Shown here piece after piece: positions 6,953 through 15,477 of a stretch of DNA of 64,000 nt; position 1 is the stretch's first letter; every line of letters begins with the position of its first letter. The DNA comes from Roseomonas aeriglobus (GTDB taxonomy: Bacteria > Pseudomonadota > Alphaproteobacteria > Sphingomonadales > Sphingomonadaceae), in NCBI GenBank assembly GCA_016937575.1, contig JAFHKN010000002.1, positions 744,001 to 808,000 on the forward strand, written 5' to 3'. The notes beneath the pieces were generated by a model. The model was not told the origin of the DNA and ran no database searches. It saw only the letters and a program-made list of their open reading frames with translations. Made by a program: the position numbers and the translations under genes.

Positions 6953-7468
6953 CTAAGCGCCGATAAAATCGGGCTTGTCTCGGACGGCAGTAATGCGGCC
7001 AAAATTGAAGGCAATTCGCAAGAATGCCAAAAACGTCCATATAAAAAGCATAAACCAAACAGCTATTACAAAATATGAGAGAGAATTTGGGTTGCTTGGC
7101 GTAGGCGTAGTTATTGCGAGTGGCAACGATATGAAAGTTAAAAGGAAACCGCCAAGATTAGCTCTCTTTACATATTTAAGGAAACGCCTCATCGTTGATG
7201 TATCTTTAATAGCCTCGACGAAGCCTTGCGATTTGCCAACAACAAAACCATAAACGCCGAAAGCAAAGCCAATTTGGATTGACGCCCAGCTTAAGACGGA
7301 CGAATAAAGATTCGTCATGCTTAATGACTTAGAAGAAACTGCGGCGGCTATTTCGTTTCGAAATATTAAAAGCGCGATACCAGAAATTGCGCTGATTATT
7401 ATAGGCCCAAACTGCTCGATAAAAAGCGACGCTTTATCGCTTACTGATGCGGAGTCAGACATGGGCAT
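6953..7468 (-). CDS. Four-TM membrane protein, second gene of a coupled pair
   Basis: Encodes 171 residues. Four hydrophobic segments are visible at about residues 22-36, 55-78, 105-120 and 131-153, with short loops and a polar N terminus. I do not recognise the family. Its start lies 14 bases inside the end of the upstream DUF6731-like gene, so the pair is translationally coupled. Base composition is clearly AT-richer than the backbone, indicating recent acquisition. A small membrane protein coupled to a cytosolic protein in a tRNA-proximal accessory region is the layout of many abortive-infection or toxin systems. That role is inference from context only. Confidence 0.65.
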   Translation of the reverse strand: MPMSDSASVSDKASLFIEQFGPIIISAISGIALLIFRNEIAAAVSSKSLSMTNLYSSVLSWASIQIGFAFGVYGFVVGKSQGFVEAIKDTSTMRRFLKYVKRANLGGFLLTFISLPLAITTPTPSNPNSLSYFVIAVWFMLFIWTFLAFLRIAFNFGRITAVRDKPDFIGA

Positions 7469-8300
7469 TCAGGGCTGCTTGAACGATTCGGCTGCGTTCG
7501 ACATAGTTTTGCACGGGATCGTTCGAGGGGCGATTGATCGTATGCTTTACAGAAAGCAGGGCGTCTAACAAATTTACTTCTGCATTCTCGATACCGACAC
7601 CGTTGTCTGGCGTGGCTTTGACACTTTTAATATTATCGTCGGCTCCTGCGCGTCGGACGAAACCCTCAATCATTCGCTTTGCGTCTTGGCCTAACGAACC
7701 ATCCTCGTGACCCATGCCCAATTCCAAGGTGATGGTTGGCGCCCCGTAGTCGCGACTTAGGCTGCGCACGGACCTCGCAACAGATGCCATTGCCGGCTCT
7801 ACATTCCGAAGGTCTTGAGGACTTGCAAGGCGAACCTTGGCTTTGCGGAGAGGGCGCGCTCTAAAATGCCGAAGCGCATTCGCGTCAGCTTTTGGCTCGA
7901 ACGTAAAACGAGCATTTTGAACCAAAGCCATAATATATTCTATGAAGCGGCTTGGAGCGACGGTGCGAACATCATACTGTATCGCGAGAACATGATCTCG
8001 CTCACGATACTGAAAAGCGATTCCCTCCCCGATCGGCCCGGCAACATTGAGTTGGGTCGTTCCGTGTGGATGCACCTCGGAAGGGTGGTCGTCATCTCGA
8101 ACGCGAGTGATTTCTCCAGTTAGCAGACCAGGGGTCGTAACGTACCGCTCCAACCTAACCCTTATACCTGCCGCCAGCTGTCGCTCCCTAAGACCAGGCG
8201 CTCCTCTAGCCTCAATCTCGTCCAATGCCTGACGAAGCGACAAACTTCGCCGGTCAGCCAAACCGACTTGATAGAAACGCACTGTCACAGTCTTCGGCAT
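7455..8300 (-). CDS. DUF6731-like protein, first gene of a coupled pair
   Basis: Encodes 281 residues. It starts with a beta-strand-like KTVTVRFYQVGL, then has a middle stretch including GEITRVRDDDHP (about residues 62-73), EGIAFQYRERDHVLAIQYD (about 92-110) and VAPSRFIEYIM. That ordering of signals resembles the DUF6731 family, cytosolic proteins of unknown function found in accessory DNA. The C-terminal third is predicted helical and charged. No catalytic motif is evident. It overlaps the next gene by 14 bp, and lies about 160 bp from the 3' end of tRNA-Ser. The family call is by memory of pattern, not a search. Confidence 0.55.
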   Translation of the reverse strand: MPKTVTVRFYQVGLADRRSLSLRQALDEIEARGAPGLRERQLAAGIRVRLERYVTTPGLLTGEITRVRDDDHPSEVHPHGTTQLNVAGPIGEGIAFQYRERDHVLAIQYDVRTVAPSRFIEYIMALVQNARFTFEPKADANALRHFRARPLRKAKVRLASPQDLRNVEPAMASVARSVRSLSRDYGAPTITLELGMGHEDGSLGQDAKRMIEGFVRRAGADDNIKSVKATPDNGVGIENAEVNLLDALLSVKHTINRPSNDPVQNYVERSRIVQAALNAHV

Positions 8301-8412
8301 CTCGGTCCCCTATCACCTAAGGCGCAAGGTAGTTCCGTCGCGCTAGGACGAACAAGAGGATAGCCGGTCCAAAATGCATTCTAATATGTTGGTCGGATTG
8401 TGGGCTGGGGTA

Positions 8413-8442
8413 TGTATTTCCCCAAGATCCTCTGTAAATACA
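8413..8442. repeat. Inverted repeat beside tRNA-Ser
   Basis: TGTATTT (8413-8419) and AAATACA (8436-8442) flank a 16-base loop, 19 bp beyond the 3' end of tRNA-Ser. It may act as a weak terminator for the tRNA or be a recombinase-binding arm at the island junction. Neither is shown. Confidence 0.4.
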
Positions 8443-8460
8443 ACGCATTAGCACTGAAGT

Positions 8461-8551
8461 TGGCGGAGCGGGAGGGATTCGAACCCTCGATACGGTTTTG
8501 CCGTATACTCACTTTCCAGGCGAGCGCCTTCGACCACTCGGCCACCGCTCC
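8461..8551 (-). tRNA. tRNA-Ser(GGA)
   Basis: On the minus strand the sequence folds as a class II tRNA. The acceptor stem is GGAGCGG/CCGCTCC, the D arm starts GCCGAGTGG, and the anticodon loop is CTGGAAA with anticodon GGA. There is a long variable arm (GTATACGGCAAAACCGTAT) and a T arm GAGGGTTCGAATCCCTC. The discriminator is G and CCA is encoded (8461-8463). Its 3' end faces the AT-richer left accessory region, the usual geometry for element integration. Confidence 0.95.
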
Positions 8552-8639
8552 GCATGCACTGGAGGCGTGCGGACTAGGGGGAAGTTTCGCCTTGCGCAAG
8601 CGGTTGCTCGCAGGCGCGCGGCGTGCCAGCGTGTCGGTT

Positions 8640-9509
8640 ATGACGATCGCTCTCCTCGCCGCCGCCGCTCTGCTCCAGGCCGCGCCCGCCGCGGCGCCTG
8701 CGCCGAAGCCCTATGATGCCCTGCCCGAGGACTGGGTGGCGATCCCCGATGACGAGATGCTGGTCTTCACGCTCGCCAACGGCCGGCGGTTCGTCGTGCG
8801 ACTGGCGCCGGCGCGCTACGTGCCGGTGCACACCGACAATATCCGTAAGCTCGCGCGGGCGACGTGGTGGGATGGTGAGAGCGTGTACCGCGTCCAGGAA
8901 AACTACGTCGCGCAGTGGGGCGACCCGACCGAGAAAAAGGCGCTGCCCACAGGCGTCGTCGCCAATCCGCCGGCCGAATATAGCTGGCCGACGTTCGATG
9001 CGGTGGCGACGCTCAGCAAGGGCGATCCCTATGCCACCAAGGCGGGATATAGCCGCGACGGCTGGCCGCTGGCGACCAACGGGCGCGAGGCGTGGATCCC
9101 GCATTGCTACGGCATGGTCGGCGTCGCGCGCGATCTGGCGCCCTCGACCGGGTCGGGCGGCGATCTGTACACCAATATCGGCCATTCGCCGCGACATCTG
9201 GACCGGAACATCGCGATCGTCGGCCGCGTGATCGACGGGATGGATGCGCTGTCGACTCTGCCGCGCGGCACCGGCGGCGGACTGGGCCTGTATGAGGATC
9301 CCAAGCAATATGCCGGCATCGTCTCCGCTCGCCTGGCGAGCGACCTGCCCGCCGCGGAGCGTCCGCGCTTCCAGTATCGCAAGACCGAAGGCCCGCGATT
9401 TGCCGCATGGATCAGGGCGCGCGAGAACCGCGAGCCGCCGTTCTTCACGGTGCCGGCGGGTGGAGCGGATATCTGCAATGCGCTGCCACCGGTGCGCAAG
9501 ACGCCGTAG
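8640..9509 (+). CDS. Periplasmic cyclophilin-type peptidylprolyl isomerase
   Basis: Encodes 289 residues from MTIALLAAAALLQ, a hydrophobic signal peptide of about 20 residues ending near A-P-A-A-A-P. The upstream open frame runs through the tRNA and is not coding. The cyclophilin core follows, with VFTLANGRRFVVRLAP, VHTDNIRKLARATWWDG (equivalent to the NFxxLA region), YVAQWGDPT and a C-terminal DRNIAIVGRVIDGMDALSTL (strand with G-x-V-x-x-G-M-D). Cyclophilins catalyse cis-trans isomerisation of X-Pro bonds; this one would help fold envelope proteins. It is larger than minimal cyclophilins because of inserted loops, common in sphingomonads. It is transcribed away from tRNA-Ser. Confidence 0.88.
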   Translation: MTIALLAAAALLQAAPAAAPAPKPYDALPEDWVAIPDDEMLVFTLANGRRFVVRLAPARYVPVHTDNIRKLARATWWDGESVYRVQENYVAQWGDPTEKKALPTGVVANPPAEYSWPTFDAVATLSKGDPYATKAGYSRDGWPLATNGREAWIPHCYGMVGVARDLAPSTGSGGDLYTNIGHSPRHLDRNIAIVGRVIDGMDALSTLPRGTGGGLGLYEDPKQYAGIVSARLASDLPAAERPRFQYRKTEGPRFAAWIRARENREPPFFTVPAGGADICNALPPVRKTP

Positions 9510-9848
9510 GTCGGGGTACTCGGGCATGATGACGGGAGGTTGACCCGTTCGGGGGGAACGCAGTCGACGCACCTTGTAGAAACTGCCCTTAGACTTCGCT
9601 CAAGGCGAGCGGTTGGAGGTGGGGTCACTTCCCGTCATCTCGCTCAAAAGGCGAATGCTGTCGGCCTACCGCCCCCTCCCTCCGGGGGAGGGGCATATGG
9701 ATGAATCTTGCAAAGGCATTTTGCAGCCTGCTTCTGCGCCGCCGGAATCGAAGGGCCATCCCGCCACGCCGTCCGACGGGACGGCCACGCCGCCCCGTTG
9801 CCCGACGTGGCGTCTCCCAGCGTGCTCGCGCACGCTGGCTGCGCCCGT
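9510..9848. other. Convergent intergenic region, no gene
   Basis: These 339 bp separate the isomerase gene from the lipoprotein gene on the other strand. They contain short G/C-rich palindromes (for example CCCTCC...GGAGGG near 9671-9690) of the kind scattered between sphingomonad genes. No open frame has a credible start or recognisable protein. Confidence 0.5.
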
Positions 9849-10442
9849 TTACCGCCCGATCCAGTCCGCGACTTGATCGGCGACCTGATTCGCGGCCTGG
9901 TTGATCGCCGGGCCCACCGTCGTCGCGTCGATGACCGACACCGGCACCCGCGCTTCGAAGCGGCGCTTTTCGACCGGCTTGCCGCTGTCGCGCTGGAGCA
10001 GGGCGTCGAAGGTGACGACTGCGCTCGATGTCGGGGCATCGATGCCGAAGCTGCGCAGGTCGCCGGCCAGGCTCGCGCCGGGTTCGCCCATCAGGCGGGT
10101 CGCGATGACGACGCGGCCGGTACGCGCGGTGACCGCGTCGGACATCAGTCGCGCGAACAGGCGGTTCGGCGGTTCGACCCATCGCGTGTCCTGGACATAG
10201 GCGACGGCGGTGTCGCTGGAGCGGACCGGCACGCGCAGCGTCGCGATTTCCTGCGGGATCGCCGGGGTCGCGATCGTGACCGTGCCCGACGCCGCGGTCT
10301 GGGTCTGGCCGACGGCGATCGGCTGCGCCGCCGTCAACGTCAGCAGCGAGGCCGGCGGCTTTTCGCCGAAGCTGAGGCAGCCGCCGAGCGAGAGTGCGAG
10401 CGCGAGTGCGCCGAGCGAGCGAGCTTTCATGGGCATTCTCAC
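9849..10442 (-). CDS. ABC-type transport auxiliary lipoprotein (PqiC/Mla-associated)
   Basis: Encodes 197 residues from a GTG that overlaps the MCE gene stop (GTGA); downstream ATGs at 10436 and 10430 are alternatives. A lipoprotein signal is present, with a hydrophobic stretch followed by LSLGGC, so the mature protein starts with a lipidated Cys. The remainder matches the ABC-transport auxiliary lipoprotein pattern: YVQDTRWVEPPNRLFARLMSDA and a C-terminal segment ending near VADQVADWIGR. It is the last gene of mlaE-mlaF-mlaD-like genes and probably links the inner-membrane lipid transporter to outer-membrane partners. No mlaC or mlaB gene follows. Confidence 0.85.
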   Translation of the reverse strand: MRMPMKARSLGALALALSLGGCLSFGEKPPASLLTLTAAQPIAVGQTQTAASGTVTIATPAIPQEIATLRVPVRSSDTAVAYVQDTRWVEPPNRLFARLMSDAVTARTGRVVIATRLMGEPGASLAGDLRSFGIDAPTSSAVVTFDALLQRDSGKPVEKRRFEARVPVSVIDATTVGPAINQAANQVADQVADWIGR

Positions 10443-11404
10443 TTCTTGGGCTTGTAGTCGGGGAGCTTGGGCGAGCCGATCAGCGAGCCGGCGCCCTGCT
10501 GGTCGACCTTTTCGGCGACCGCGGAGAGCGAGGCCGCCATCACGCGCAGGTCGTGGACCAGCTGGTTCACCTCCGGCAAGGTGTTGCGGCTGAAGCCCTG
10601 CACGGCGGGCTTGGCGTCGGTGATGACCTCGTTGAGCGAATCCATGCTCTTCTGCGCAGAACCGATTGCCCTGTTCAGATTGGCCATTGCCGGCCGCACG
10701 TCGTTGGCGACGACGCCATTGGTCGTCTGGGCGAGGTCGCCGATTTGCTGGGCGGCATTGCCCGCCTGCTCGATCGCAACGCGGGTCTGGGCCAGGGTCG
10801 CGGCGATTTCGGGTCCGCGATCGGCCAGCGCATCGGTCAGGCGGTTGGTGTTTTCGAGAATGCCGGCGATCGAGGCCTGGTTGCGGTCGCTGAGAAGGCC
10901 GGTCAGCCGCTCGGTCAGCGTCGTCAGGCGCTCGAGCAGTTGCGGGGCGGAGCTGAGCAGTGCGCCCAGGCCACCCGCGCGTGGCGGAATCAGCGGCACG
11001 CCGAACGGGCAGACGCGCTGCGGGTTCACCTCCGGGCAGACGATCGGCGGAGCGCCGGGCTGGGCACCGTCGATCTGTACGGTGCTGGTGCCGGTAAAGC
11101 TGCCGACGACCGCTGCCGTCGCACCCTGCAACACCGGTGTTTCGGGGCGCACCGACACGCGGACGCGCACCAGCTGCGGGTCGGGCGGATACAGCGCGAT
11201 GTCCTTGACCTGGCCAACGGGCACACCCGAATAATTGACCACCGATCCGCGGGCGAGGCCATCGACCGCCTGTTTGAACAGGATGTCATATTCCTTGTCC
11301 TCGGCGACACCCATCCGCGACAGCCAGACGGTGAAGAGCGCCAGCACCAGCAGCAGGATCAGCACGACGCCGCCGACGAGGACGTGGTTCGAACGGGTTT
11401 CCAT
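10439..11404 (-). CDS. mlaD: MCE-domain phospholipid transport protein (MlaD-like)
   Basis: Encodes 321 residues from METRSNHVLVG. The start overlaps the ATPase stop by one base (TGATG), which fixes it over the longer open frame. One N-terminal membrane helix (about residues 8-29) is followed by the MCE domain (about 38-115) with GLARGSVVNYSGVPVGQV and VGSFTGTSTVQID. A long helical C terminus (about 150-290, repeated heptads such as LERLTTLTERLTGLL) is typical of MCE proteins that form a periplasmic hexameric ring and tube for lipids. It would work with the permease and ATPase encoded just upstream. Confidence 0.9.
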   Translation of the reverse strand: METRSNHVLVGGVVLILLLVLALFTVWLSRMGVAEDKEYDILFKQAVDGLARGSVVNYSGVPVGQVKDIALYPPDPQLVRVRVSVRPETPVLQGATAAVVGSFTGTSTVQIDGAQPGAPPIVCPEVNPQRVCPFGVPLIPPRAGGLGALLSSAPQLLERLTTLTERLTGLLSDRNQASIAGILENTNRLTDALADRGPEIAATLAQTRVAIEQAGNAAQQIGDLAQTTNGVVANDVRPAMANLNRAIGSAQKSMDSLNEVITDAKPAVQGFSRNTLPEVNQLVHDLRVMAASLSAVAEKVDQQGAGSLIGSPKLPDYKPKK

Positions 11405-12240
11405 CAGCCTGTCACCTGCTTGGGAGTCTGCGCTTGGGTTTGCTCCTCCGTCCGCTCGACAGCGGCGGTGGCGGCGCGGCCGCGCGGGCCGTTGAAATAT
11501 TCCTGGATCCACGGGTGATCCAGCTCGAGCAGTTCGGGGATCGTGCCGACCGCGATGACACGCTTGTCGGCCAGTACCGCGACGCGGTCGCAGATGGCGT
11601 AGAGCGTGTCGAGATCATGCGTGATCAGGAATACGGTCAGCCCCATCGTCCGCTGGAGCGATTTGGTCAGTTCGTCGAAGGCCGCGGCGCCGATCGGATC
11701 GAGGCCCGCGGTGGGTTCGTCGAGGAACAGCAATTCGGGATCGAGCGCGAGCGCGCGGGCAAGACCGGCGCGCTTCTTCATGCCGCCCGACAGTTCGGAC
11801 GGATATTTCGGCCCCGCCTCGGCAGGCAGGCCGGTCATCACGACCTTGTACCCCGCGATCTCGGCCATCAGCACGGGATCGAGGTTGGGATAGAATTCGC
11901 GCAGCGGAACCTGGATGTTCTCGCTGACCGTCAACGTCGAGAACAGCGCGCCGCCCTGGAACAGAACGCCCCAGCGCTTGCGGACCGCGATCGCGTTGCG
12001 GCCCTCTTCATCGGTATCCTTGCCGAACACGCCGACGGTGCCCGCGTCGGGCGTCTGCAGGCCGATGATCGAGCGCATCAGCACCGATTTGCCGGTGCCC
12101 GATCCGCCGACGACGCCCAGGATTTCACCCTTGCGGACGTCGAGGTCGAGATTTTCGTGCACGACCTGGTCGCCGAAGCTGTTCTTCAGCCCGCGAACGC
12201 GGATGATGGCGTCGCCCGAAAAGGTTGGATCGGTGCCCAT
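11404..12240 (-). CDS. mlaF: Phospholipid ABC transporter ATPase (MlaF-like)
   Basis: Encodes 278 residues if the ATG at 12240 is used, which overlaps the permease stop (TGATG); a GTG three codons earlier is possible. Walker A is VGGSGTGKS (about residues 46-54), the Q-loop is LFQGGALFS, the ABC signature is LSGGMKKR (about 152-159), Walker B is LLFLDEPTAGLDP, and the switch His is in LITHDLD. These are the standard features of an ABC ATPase of the Mkl/MlaF type. The C terminus carries a Thr/Gln-rich tail (TEEQTQAQTPKQ) absent from enterobacterial MlaF. It powers lipid movement across the envelope. Confidence 0.93.
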   Translation of the reverse strand: MGTDPTFSGDAIIRVRGLKNSFGDQVVHENLDLDVRKGEILGVVGGSGTGKSVLMRSIIGLQTPDAGTVGVFGKDTDEEGRNAIAVRKRWGVLFQGGALFSTLTVSENIQVPLREFYPNLDPVLMAEIAGYKVVMTGLPAEAGPKYPSELSGGMKKRAGLARALALDPELLFLDEPTAGLDPIGAAAFDELTKSLQRTMGLTVFLITHDLDTLYAICDRVAVLADKRVIAVGTIPELLELDHPWIQEYFNGPRGRAATAAVERTEEQTQAQTPKQVTG

Positions 12241-13334
12241 CAGATCCACCCGACATAGGTAAAGAAGACCGCGAAGAACGCATCGAGCACGATGACCAGG
12301 AAGATCGCCTGGACGACCGCCGCGGTGGTGCGCGTGCCGACCTGTTCGGCGTCACCCTCCACCTGCATGCCCTGGAAACAGCCGGCAATGGCGATGATCG
12401 CGCCGAACACCGGCGCCTTGACCAGACCGACGTACAGATCGGTGATCGGAACGACCTCGCGCAGCCGCTGAATGAAGGTGACCGGCGGGATGTCGAGGCT
12501 GAGCCAGCAGAGCAGGCCACCGCCGATGATCGCGATCAGCGAGGAATAGAAACCCAGCAACGGCATCAGGCAGATCGCCGCCAGCGTTCGCGGCACGACG
12601 AGCGCCTCCATCGGCGAGACGCCGATTGTGCGCATCGCGTCGATTTCCTCGGTCAGCTTCATCGTGCCGAGCTGCGCGGCGAAGGCCGATCCCGAGCGGC
12701 CGGCGACCATGATCGCGGTCATCAGAACGCCGAGTTCCCGAAGGGTGATGCGGCCGATCAGGTTGATCGTGAACACCTCGGCCCCGAACTGGCGCAACTG
12801 CACCGCGCCCTGCTGGGCAATGACGATCCCGATCAGGAAGCTCATCAGGCCGATGATGGCAAGCGCGGAGACGCCCACGACCTCGAACCGCTGGACGACC
12901 GCATTGAACCGAAAGCGGCCGGGGTTGCGGATCAGTGCCCAGAAGGCGAGCACCGTCGCGCCGAAGAAGCCGAGCAGGCCGACCATCGTCTTGCCCGCGG
13001 TCGCCGTCGCCGCGCCGATCTCGCTCAACACGCGGAAGAAGGATGGCAGTGGCGTGGTCGGCGTCGAAATCGGCGCATCGGCCTTCTGCACCTGGTCGAG
13101 CAGATGCGCGCGGTCTTCGGACAATCCCTGAATGGGCACGCCGTTGCGGTCGGCGAAGCGATGGATCACCCACGCCCCGACCGTATCGATGCGGTCGATG
13201 CCCGACAGGTCGATCGCCCGGGCGCCATTGGTCGCGTCGAGTCGGTCGGGCAGGTCGCCGAGCGTTGCCAGCGACAGATCGCCCGAGAATTTCAGGGTGC
13301 CGCCGTCGTCGGTAAAGGTCGCTGGCTTGCTCAT
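12240..13334 (-). CDS. mlaE: Phospholipid ABC transporter permease (MlaE-like) with N-terminal STAS-like domain
   Basis: Encodes 364 residues. Residues 1-95 look like a STAS domain (LKFSGDLSLATLGDLP, ARAIDLSGIDRIDTVGAWVI), the job done by separate MlaB in enterobacteria. The MlaE permease fold follows, with several membrane segments including ALAIIGLMSFLIGIVIAQQG and the family-typical GRITLRELGVLMTAIMVAGRSGSAFAA and EEIDAMRTIGVSP. It is the first gene of a minus-strand four-gene unit with overlapping stop-start codons and faces the HAD gene across 59 bp. Fusion of the STAS part is common in alphaproteobacteria. Confidence 0.92.
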   Translation of the reverse strand: MSKPATFTDDGGTLKFSGDLSLATLGDLPDRLDATNGARAIDLSGIDRIDTVGAWVIHRFADRNGVPIQGLSEDRAHLLDQVQKADAPISTPTTPLPSFFRVLSEIGAATATAGKTMVGLLGFFGATVLAFWALIRNPGRFRFNAVVQRFEVVGVSALAIIGLMSFLIGIVIAQQGAVQLRQFGAEVFTINLIGRITLRELGVLMTAIMVAGRSGSAFAAQLGTMKLTEEIDAMRTIGVSPMEALVVPRTLAAICLMPLLGFYSSLIAIIGGGLLCWLSLDIPPVTFIQRLREVVPITDLYVGLVKAPVFGAIIAIAGCFQGMQVEGDAEQVGTRTTAAVVQAIFLVIVLDAFFAVFFTYVGWI

Positions 13335-13393
13335 CCGCGTCCCTCTTTCCCGATTAGTTCTTCCACGGCAAGCCGGGGCGTGCGAACGTCGCG

Positions 13394-14074
13394 ATGATGC
13401 GACAGCTTCTTGCCATCTATGACATGGACAAAACCATCACGCGGACGCCCACGTGGACGCCGTTCCTGGCGTTCGCGATGCGCCGCCGTGCGCGCTGGCG
13501 ACTGGCCCTGCTGCCCTGGGCGGCGATCGCGGGCCTTGCCTATGTCGCCAAGGTCATCGATCGGGCCAGGTTGAAGCAGACCACGCAAAAATGGTTGCTG
13601 GGTGGCAGTATAGCGGCGGATCATGTCACGACGTTGACCTCCGCCTTTGCCGACCACGTCGTTGCGACCGGCGTACTCGACCAGGCGCGGGCGCGCATCG
13701 AGGCCGACCGTGCCGAGGGGTATCGACTGGTGATGGCGACCGCATCCTACGCCTTTTACGCCCGCGCGATCGCCGAGCGGCTGGGCTTCGACGACGTGAT
13801 CGCGACCGAAAGCGAGCATGACCCGGCCGGCGCGCTGACGCCGCGAATTGCCGGGGAAAACGTCTACGGCGCCGCCAAGCTGCGCGCAGTCGAGGCGTGG
13901 ATGGGAAAGACGGGCCTGCAGCGCGCCGACTGCCGGATCCGCTTCTATAGCGACCATGTCTCCGACGCGCCGGTTCTGGAGTGGTCGGACGAACCGTTCG
14001 CGGTGAATGCGCACGGCCCGCTGAAGGCGCTGGCCCGGGCAAAGGGTTGGCCGGTGCTCGACTGGCGGGGCTGA
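13394..14074 (+). CDS. HAD-IB family phosphatase (SerB/PgpC-like)
   Basis: Encodes 226 residues. Motif I is YDMDKTITR (about residues 9-17), with the nucleophile Asp and the second Asp. Motif II is MATASY, and motif III is the late FYSDHVSDAPVLEW with paired Asp. A hydrophobic helix-rich cap (WRLALLPWAAIAGLAYVAKV, about 36-55) follows motif I. This arrangement is the HAD-IB class that includes phosphoserine phosphatase and phosphatidylglycerophosphatase C-like enzymes. The membrane-leaning cap and divergence from a lipid transporter operon fit a lipid phosphate substrate, but this is inference. Confidence 0.85.
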   Translation: MMRQLLAIYDMDKTITRTPTWTPFLAFAMRRRARWRLALLPWAAIAGLAYVAKVIDRARLKQTTQKWLLGGSIAADHVTTLTSAFADHVVATGVLDQARARIEADRAEGYRLVMATASYAFYARAIAERLGFDDVIATESEHDPAGALTPRIAGENVYGAAKLRAVEAWMGKTGLQRADCRIRFYSDHVSDAPVLEWSDEPFAVNAHGPLKALARAKGWPVLDWRG

Positions 14075-14202
14075 GCACCGGACGTCGCCACATCCGTTCG
14101 TGCTGAGCTTTTCGTAGCACCGTAGTTTGATACGCCCGCTGGCCGCTCGCGGTCCAAAGGGCGGTGCTTCGCGCTCAGTACGAACGGGGAGGGGGAGTCC
14201 GC

Positions 14203-15471
14203 TCACAACCACGCCCCCACGGTGTGGATCGTCACCCCGACGAGGCCTCCCACCAGCGTTCCGTTCACCCGGATATATTGCAGGTCCTTGCCCACGCTGT
14301 TCTCCAGCCGCGTCGTCAGCGTCTGCGTGTCCCAGCTGCGGATCGTATCGCTGACCAGCCGAACGATGCCGTCGCCATAGTCCGATGCCGCCCCCACCGC
14401 CGCGCGGCGGACGAAGCGGTTGATCGTGGCTGCCAGTTGCGGGTCGCTTTGCAGCGTCTCGCCCAGCTGGCGCAGCGCCTCGCCCAGCTGGCCGCTCATC
14501 ATCGCGTCGGGGTCGCGGGTCACGCGCAGCATCGCCGTACGCGCCTGTTCCCAGATGCCCTGCCACCAGTCGGTCAGCGCGGGGTTGTCGAGCATGTCGT
14601 TCTTGAACGTCTCGACCTTGCGGCGCGCGCGGGAGTTGCGTTGCAGGTCCACCGCCAGCGTCGCCAGACCCTCCTCCGCCTTGGCGCGCAGCGGATGGTC
14701 CGGATCCTCGGCCATTTCCAGGATCAGCTTGTACAGCCCATCCAGGATGGCGTTGGCCAGCGTCTCGTCGAGCCCGGTCCAGCGCAGGATGCTGCCTGCC
14801 TTGGACGAGATCATGCCGCGCAGGATCTGCTCGTTCGCCTCGATCGTCTTGCCGGCCCAGCGCACCACTGCGTCGATCAGCGGCTGGTGGCGGTTCTGGA
14901 CGATCGCGGCCTGGAGCGCTTTGCCTAGCATCGGCGACACTTCGATCCGCCGCAATTGTCCGGCGAGGGCGGAGCGAACCATGCCGCCCAACCGCTCCTG
15001 ATCCAGCGACTCGAGGATATTGCCCGCCAGCCGCGAGGCGCCGCGCCGCAGCCGGCCGACACCGGCGTCGCTGGGGTTGGACAGCCAGCGCCCGACAGCG
15101 CCGGCGACGTCGATCCGCCCCATCCGTCGCGCGACGACGCGGGGGATCAGGAAATTCTGACGCAGGAAGGCGCCCAGCGTATCGGCGATCCGTTCCTTGT
15201 TGCGCGGTACGATGGCGGTGTGCGGGATCGGCAGGCCGAGCGGGTGGCGGAACAGCGCCGTGACCGCGAACCAGTCGGCCAGGCCGCCGACCATCGCCGC
15301 TTCGGCAAAGGCGCGGATATAGCCGACCGCGGGGTGCACGCCCTCGTTCACCCGCGCCAGGACATAGACGATCGCCATCGCGACCAGCAGGCCGGTCGCG
15401 ACGATACGCATCCGCCGCAGGGCGGGGGGAGGGGCTCCCCCGATACCGAGGGCCGATGCGGCTAGTGCCAT
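14203..15471 (-). CDS. DUF445 family membrane protein
   Basis: Encodes 422 residues. One clear membrane helix near residues 20-45 (IVATGLLVAMAIVYVLAR) and a short C-terminal hydrophobic segment (GTLVGGLVGVTIHTVGAWL) bracket a long helical domain. The family signature AMVGGLADWFAVTALFRHPLGLPIPHTAIVP lies at residues 65-95 in pieces. DUF445 proteins (YjiN-like) are inner-membrane proteins of unknown function. A hairpin immediately upstream of the ATG may affect expression. It is the next minus-strand gene after the RND permease but probably forms its own unit because of that hairpin. Confidence 0.88.
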   Translation of the reverse strand: MALAASALGIGGAPPPALRRMRIVATGLLVAMAIVYVLARVNEGVHPAVGYIRAFAEAAMVGGLADWFAVTALFRHPLGLPIPHTAIVPRNKERIADTLGAFLRQNFLIPRVVARRMGRIDVAGAVGRWLSNPSDAGVGRLRRGASRLAGNILESLDQERLGGMVRSALAGQLRRIEVSPMLGKALQAAIVQNRHQPLIDAVVRWAGKTIEANEQILRGMISSKAGSILRWTGLDETLANAILDGLYKLILEMAEDPDHPLRAKAEEGLATLAVDLQRNSRARRKVETFKNDMLDNPALTDWWQGIWEQARTAMLRVTRDPDAMMSGQLGEALRQLGETLQSDPQLAATINRFVRRAAVGAASDYGDGIVRLVSDTIRSWDTQTLTTRLENSVGKDLQYIRVNGTLVGGLVGVTIHTVGAWL

Positions 15472-15477
15472 GGGCGA

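Noticed and set aside
12225..13397. 390-codon open frame antisense to mlaE
   Set aside because: Low-complexity Arg/Asp/His-rich translation, typical of the complement of a GC-rich gene. The minus-strand permease is clearly real.
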